Assembly: GCA_037176845.1 (NCBI GenBank)
Contig: JAYKXP010000060.1
Span: forward strand, 62,001-126,000
Length of the DNA: 64,000 nucleotides
Reading direction: 5' to 3'
DNA from: Paramarasmius palmivorus
Taxonomy: Eukaryota > Basidiomycota > Agaricomycetes > Agaricales > Marasmiaceae
Of this stretch, positions 60,066-64,000 are shown piece after piece. Each line of letters begins with the position of its first letter. The stretch's first letter is position 1. The position numbers and the translations under genes are program-made. The notes under the pieces were generated by a model. It ran no database searches and was not told the origin of the DNA. It saw nothing but the letters and a program-made list of their open reading frames with translations.

Positions 60066-60148
60066 GTGGGTTGATTTTTTCCATTCAACTCAGTCTCTCA
60101 ACCTCTAATCATCTCCTCACTGTTAGCTGTAACTTTTACGCGTCAACA

Positions 60149-62272
60149 ATGAGGCTATCTTTCGTTACTGTGGCCATTGGACTGTGCACGTCTGTCGCGG
60201 CTGGCGCCAGTCGCGTCAAACCGCGAAGAACGTCTTCAATTTTGATCGGTCAGTGATGCTTCTGGGACTGCACGGAGGAGTACTCACTTTTGTGTTCCAG
60301 ATCCTGATGCTCAGCCTAAGCTGCCTACTGCGAACGAGGCCAAAGTTGCTGCAGCAAGTGAAGGGCTCAACCTTGATGATATTCAAGGCGATGTTCTGTG
60401 AGGCTTTCCAGACGTTTTTCGCTGTCTTTAGCACGCGTTCTAAGTGGTTCACTCGCAGCGTTGGTATGAAGAAAGACAAAGAATTGTTTTTCTTCTTTGG
60501 AATCCAAGATGCTGCTGCGTTCAAGTCCAAGCTTGCTTCCGACATTCACGGTCTCATCACTTCGACTACTCAATTGCTTGATGTAGCACTCCAACCGATC
60601 ACGGCTGTCAACATTGCATTTTCCCAGAGCGGTCTCACGACCTTGGGTAATACCGATAACTTGAACGACAACGCATTCAGGCAAGGCCAATCCGTTAGCG
60701 CCAACTCGCTTGGTGATCCTGGGACGGGCAATTGGGTTCAGGGCTTTGTGGGCACAAGCATCCATGGAGTGTTCTTGATCGCATCGGATACACAGGACAA
60801 TGTGGACGCTGAGCTGGCTAACATAAAGAACATTCTCGGTAACTCGATTGTTGAGATCCATAGCTTGCAAGGTGCCGCTCGTCCCGGTAGTGAGAAAGGT
60901 CACGAGCGTAAGTGCCTATTTGATTACTACAATGTTCTCGACCTGATTCTATATTGTGTAGACTTCGGGTACATGGACGGTATTAGTCAACCAGCTGTCC
61001 AAGGATTTGTGCAAAACCCGTTGCCTGGCCAAACACCTATTCCAGCTGGCGTAATTCTCACCGGAGAGGATGGCGATTCGACCACTCGACCTGCTTGGGC
61101 CAAAGGTGGCTCTTTCCTCGCTTTCCGCCAACTCCAACAGCTTGTGCCCGAGTTCAGCAAGTTTGTTACAGATAACGCACTCTCAGTGCCCGGTCTCAGT
61201 GCTCAAGAAAATGCCGATTTGCTCGGCGCCAGAATGGTTGGCAGATGGAAGAGTGTAAGCCCCACTCTGCCATCTTCGTGAAGAATGCTAATTCCTCGTT
61301 GAAGGGTGCTCCTATTGATCTCGCTCCCCTTCGCGACGATCCCGTCCTTGCTGCTGACCCGAACAGGAACAACGACTTTACCTATGACCACCCTGACCTC
61401 GCCGGCTTTACTTTCAGTACCAACCAAACACTCTGCCCCTTCGGTGCCCACACTAGGAAAACCAATCCTCGTGCTCATTTGCCCACAAACACTCGCAATC
61501 ACATCATTCGTGCCGGTATTCCCTACGGCCCTGAAGGTGAATAACAAACCTCTCTGGGAATTTGGTCGCACCTACTGACTCGTGCTCTGCAGTCACTGAC
61601 GCTGAGGCAACCGCGCAAGCGAGTAGCAAATCTGCGGATCTCGAACGCGGTCTCGCTTTCGGTACGGTGGTCTCTCCTTTTAGTCAATTGTAGCTGATAG
61701 GCGTGCTCTAGTGTCCTACCAATCAAACATCGCCAGTGGATTTGCATTCATCCAGCAGGTGTGGGTCGATAATTCAAAGTAAGTGACTCTCACGACCACG
61801 TTGATATTACTCTTATTCCCTATTTGCCTTAGCTTCCCAGTTTTCACTACACGTAAGTCTATCCCACTATCACGCACGATTTAAAGCTCACTTTCTATAT
61901 CACAGCGTCGTAAGTCATAGCTATTCTGGCTATTCGATACAAGTATAGTACTTACCGACTTTCTTACGCGGCTTTTATCTACAGCATCGTAAGCATTTCG
62001 TTCTTTTTTTTTTACATGTCGCACACTCACGGTTGTTTTACAGGGAGTCGATCCTATCATCGGTGCGCTGAACGGGCAACCTCGTACTGTTACTGGCTAC
62101 GATCCACTCAACGTCCAGAAGCCCTTCGTGCTTAACAACGGTAAGGACACCTTGCAAACGGCCTAAACAGGTGAATTGAAGCTGACTGTCATCAGACTTC
62201 GTTGTCTCCCGAGGCGGTGAATACTTCTTCAGCCCTCCGATTTCGGCACTCGTCAGCACCCTGTCTCAATAG
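60149..62272 (+). CDS. Secreted DyP-type peroxidase (502 aa)
   Basis: By my splicing the exons are 60149-60248, 60301-60397, 60459-60907, 60962-61254, 61305-61536, 61593-61661, 61712-61778, 61833-61852, 61906-61909, 61985-61988, 62044-62140 and 62196-62272; their sum is 503 codons. The signal peptide is MRLSFVTVAIGLCTSVAAGA. The DyP signature GxxDG appears in EHFGYMDGISQP with the distal catalytic Asp. The proximal haem ligand His lies in TNTRNHIIRAGIPYG, with PRAHLPTN before it. IQGDVLVGMKK and VGVDPIIGAL are also family segments. DyPs are haem peroxidases that oxidise dyes and phenolics; fungal ones are secreted and linked to lignin or toxin breakdown. Two consecutive 4-nt exons are needed to keep the frame near the C-terminus. 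Confidence 0.92.
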
Positions 62273-63260
62273 ATAATGGACATCAACGTACAGGTTATTT
62301 ATCGCGGACAATTGGGGGACAATTCATTTATATATCTCTAAAAGTTGGGCTACATTGGTTGTAGGTAAATTATCGACCTTTGGTCTATTATAGCGTAGAA
62401 TGTATTCTGTAGATTCGGAAAGCTATAACCAAGGTATTAAACGGACAGCTCGACCAACTGCTGGGTTGATAAGATCTAGGAACTTGATAAAGCATCGGGC
62501 CCTATTCAGTTATTCTCGGCGTTCGGGATCTTCCGATGTTGCCACTCTTCCGTTGCTACTCGGTCCGGCGAGGCTCGGCAACCAGGCTTGCCTCAGTCCG
62601 GCCGAGACGGAGAACCTTGCAAAAAAGTGGCGTGGTTCAAGTTCTCGCTGCTGGCGCCGACTAGCTTATGGTCAGACAGGTAGGCAATCTATCTTCCCAT
62701 CAAGTGAACGCGTCAGATTGATCAATGATAGACAATGCACGCAGAATGTCATTCAGGCGGCAGGCCCTAGCCATCATAGAAGACACCGTATCACTGGGAA
62801 ATCTACGCCGTGTTTTTTTTTTATTCTCCGAGAGTGAATTCCGAGTCCTTGGGGTGTTAGTTTCGTGATCAATATCTCTACTCGGTCTTTTCACCGTTTA
62901 GCATACCGGCTGTGCACTCCAAGTGCAGGGAGCGACCTAGTTCGCCTTGAGTAGTCATTGAGTCAATTTCATTTACTACAACGTGTCTTCCAGACGGTGC
63001 CTCTAAGTTGGATCATTCGTTTTGACCTACACGAAGGGGTTGTTTCGCCGTGCGCAGTAAATTTAATGGATAAAAGTCCGCCGCTTTCGACGCTTACCCA
63101 CCACCGCAACTATACCCGTGCGGCACCTCCAAAGGCTTCCAGTTCAGCGGGCGAAAAGGTAAGGCATTCAGGGTTTGTTCGCTACTCGAACTGATAGGTC
63201 TGGTCTGCCAGTATATAGTCAATTTCTTGCTGCCTAGAGCTCTAGTCGAATATTGCTGCT
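62273..63260. other. Intergenic region
   Basis: No recognisable gene. A tata-like agtatatagtc at about 63210 lies some 50 nt before the next start codon and may serve that gene. Confidence 0.45.
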
Positions 63261-63898
63261 ATGGCCGACAACGACAGTCAAGGGAATGGAGGCGCTATTG
63301 CAGCTTCCGCACCAGCAGCTATCCTTTCCTTTGTTCAGCCTCCCGAGCGCTCGCCAAGCTCCCTCTTCAAAATAGCACCATCGCAGCCAATAACTTTTCA
63401 ATGGAATGTTTCGTACCTACAAGCTACACCCACGCATATAACCCTGGACGCCGTATCGGATAAAGGCTTCACGTATCGCGTAGCAGTCGTAGATGGCGCA
63501 GCGACATCTGCAGTATGGGACACGTACGAGTATCAACAAAACAATCGGGACCTACCGTTGTCAGTTGGGACGTATACCATGCAGGTCTATGATGAGCGAG
63601 GACTGGGTGTGTCGATTAGGGGAGGATGGCTCACACCGAATCAGAATTTGAGGTTTGCGCTGTACACACCGGCAGATTATACATCTGTGGGAGATGGTAA
63701 GTGGCGGTTGTATTCTTACTTTCACGTCTAGGTAACCATACTTTTTTAGGCTGGACATGCTCGGCATGCAGGAATGCAGGAAGCGGTCTATCGACACATC
63801 CTGTGATTATATCATTACTGGTCACGGTGATGGTAATATTTCTGTCGGGATTCAGTTTGATACGGACGGCGAGCAATGGGCGGCGAGCAACAGCCTAG
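63261..63898 (+). CDS. DUF7137-type membrane protein (194 aa)
   Basis: By my splicing the exons are 63261-63696 and 63750-63898; their sum is 195 codons. The luminal-type beta domain reads ITFQWNVSYLQATPTHITLD, AATSAVWDTYEYQQ, LSVGTYTMQVYDERG and LRFALYTPADYTSV. It is followed by GWTCSACRNAG (CxxC) and one transmembrane helix (VIISLLVTVMVIFLSGFSLI) near the C-terminus. The order matches the fungal DUF7137 family. No signal peptide is visible after MADNDSQGNGGAIAAS, so the true first exon could lie upstream. The function is unknown. Confidence 0.75.
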
Positions 63899-64000
63899 TC
63901 AAAGGTCAGTCCTTTGGAAGTCACGGAACTGTACTGCTTAATTTCGCCTATCAGACCGCGTCTGATGATAGTTCATGGACATCTCGCTACGCTCTTACGC

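Overview
The window is nuclear DNA of an agaricomycete (mushroom-forming) basidiomycete. The evidence is dense genes with short introns (mostly 48-62 nt, CTAAY-type branch points), a secreted DyP peroxidase, agaricomycete NACHT/NLR-type proteins, a fruit-body-type secreted protein, a hAT-like element with a typical fungal transposase tail, and an intron-containing tRNA-Asp.

Accessory part, about 1-30.3 kb. A segmental unit is repeated four times. Each unit holds a plus-strand NLR-like gene (NACHT ATPase) converging on a minus-strand gene for a small two-CBS-domain protein. NLR copies lie at 2-1690 (5' part outside the window), 9209-12111 (intact, 902 aa by my splicing), 17112-20761 (split by a 975-bp hAT-like element) and 25326-29126 (intact, 1203 aa, with an in-frame expansion of about 1 kb of 9-bp repeats). 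The matching CBS genes lie at about 1876-2560, 12281-13156 and 21179-21937 (all decayed) and 29324-30235 (intact, 166 aa). Between units 2 and 3 sits a 3-kb near-perfect palindrome. The stretches 2.6-8.5 kb and 21.9-24.5 kb hold no gene I can recognise.

Conserved part, about 30.4-64 kb. After tRNA-Asp come a Ser/Pro-rich protein, a short-chain dehydrogenase with a reading-frame problem, a large SNF2/RING ATPase of ULS1 type with SUMO-interaction-like motifs, mitochondrial ribosome recycling factor (minus) divergent from an EFM7-type methyltransferase (plus), a La-motif (LARP) protein, a NADAR/YbiA-type protein, a multi-spanning membrane protein, the CCAAT-binding subunit HAP3/NF-YB, ribosomal protein eL14, a basidiomycete kinase-like family gene, a small BTB-like protein, a secreted fruit-body-type protein, a DyP peroxidase with two consecutive 4-nt microexons, and a DUF7137-type membrane protein.

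The main novelty candidate is the NLR array. The predicted receptors have a short Asn/Gln/Gly-rich N-terminal motif of the sort that could nucleate signalling assemblies, a NACHT switch, a long tail domain without obvious WD, ankyrin or TPR repeats, and a CaaX-like C-terminus (CCCFQ) that would tether them to membranes. Each is paired with a convergent CBS-domain gene. Splice models were checked by reading frame: exon sums are multiples of three for every gene where I give exon coordinates in full. No homology search was possible.
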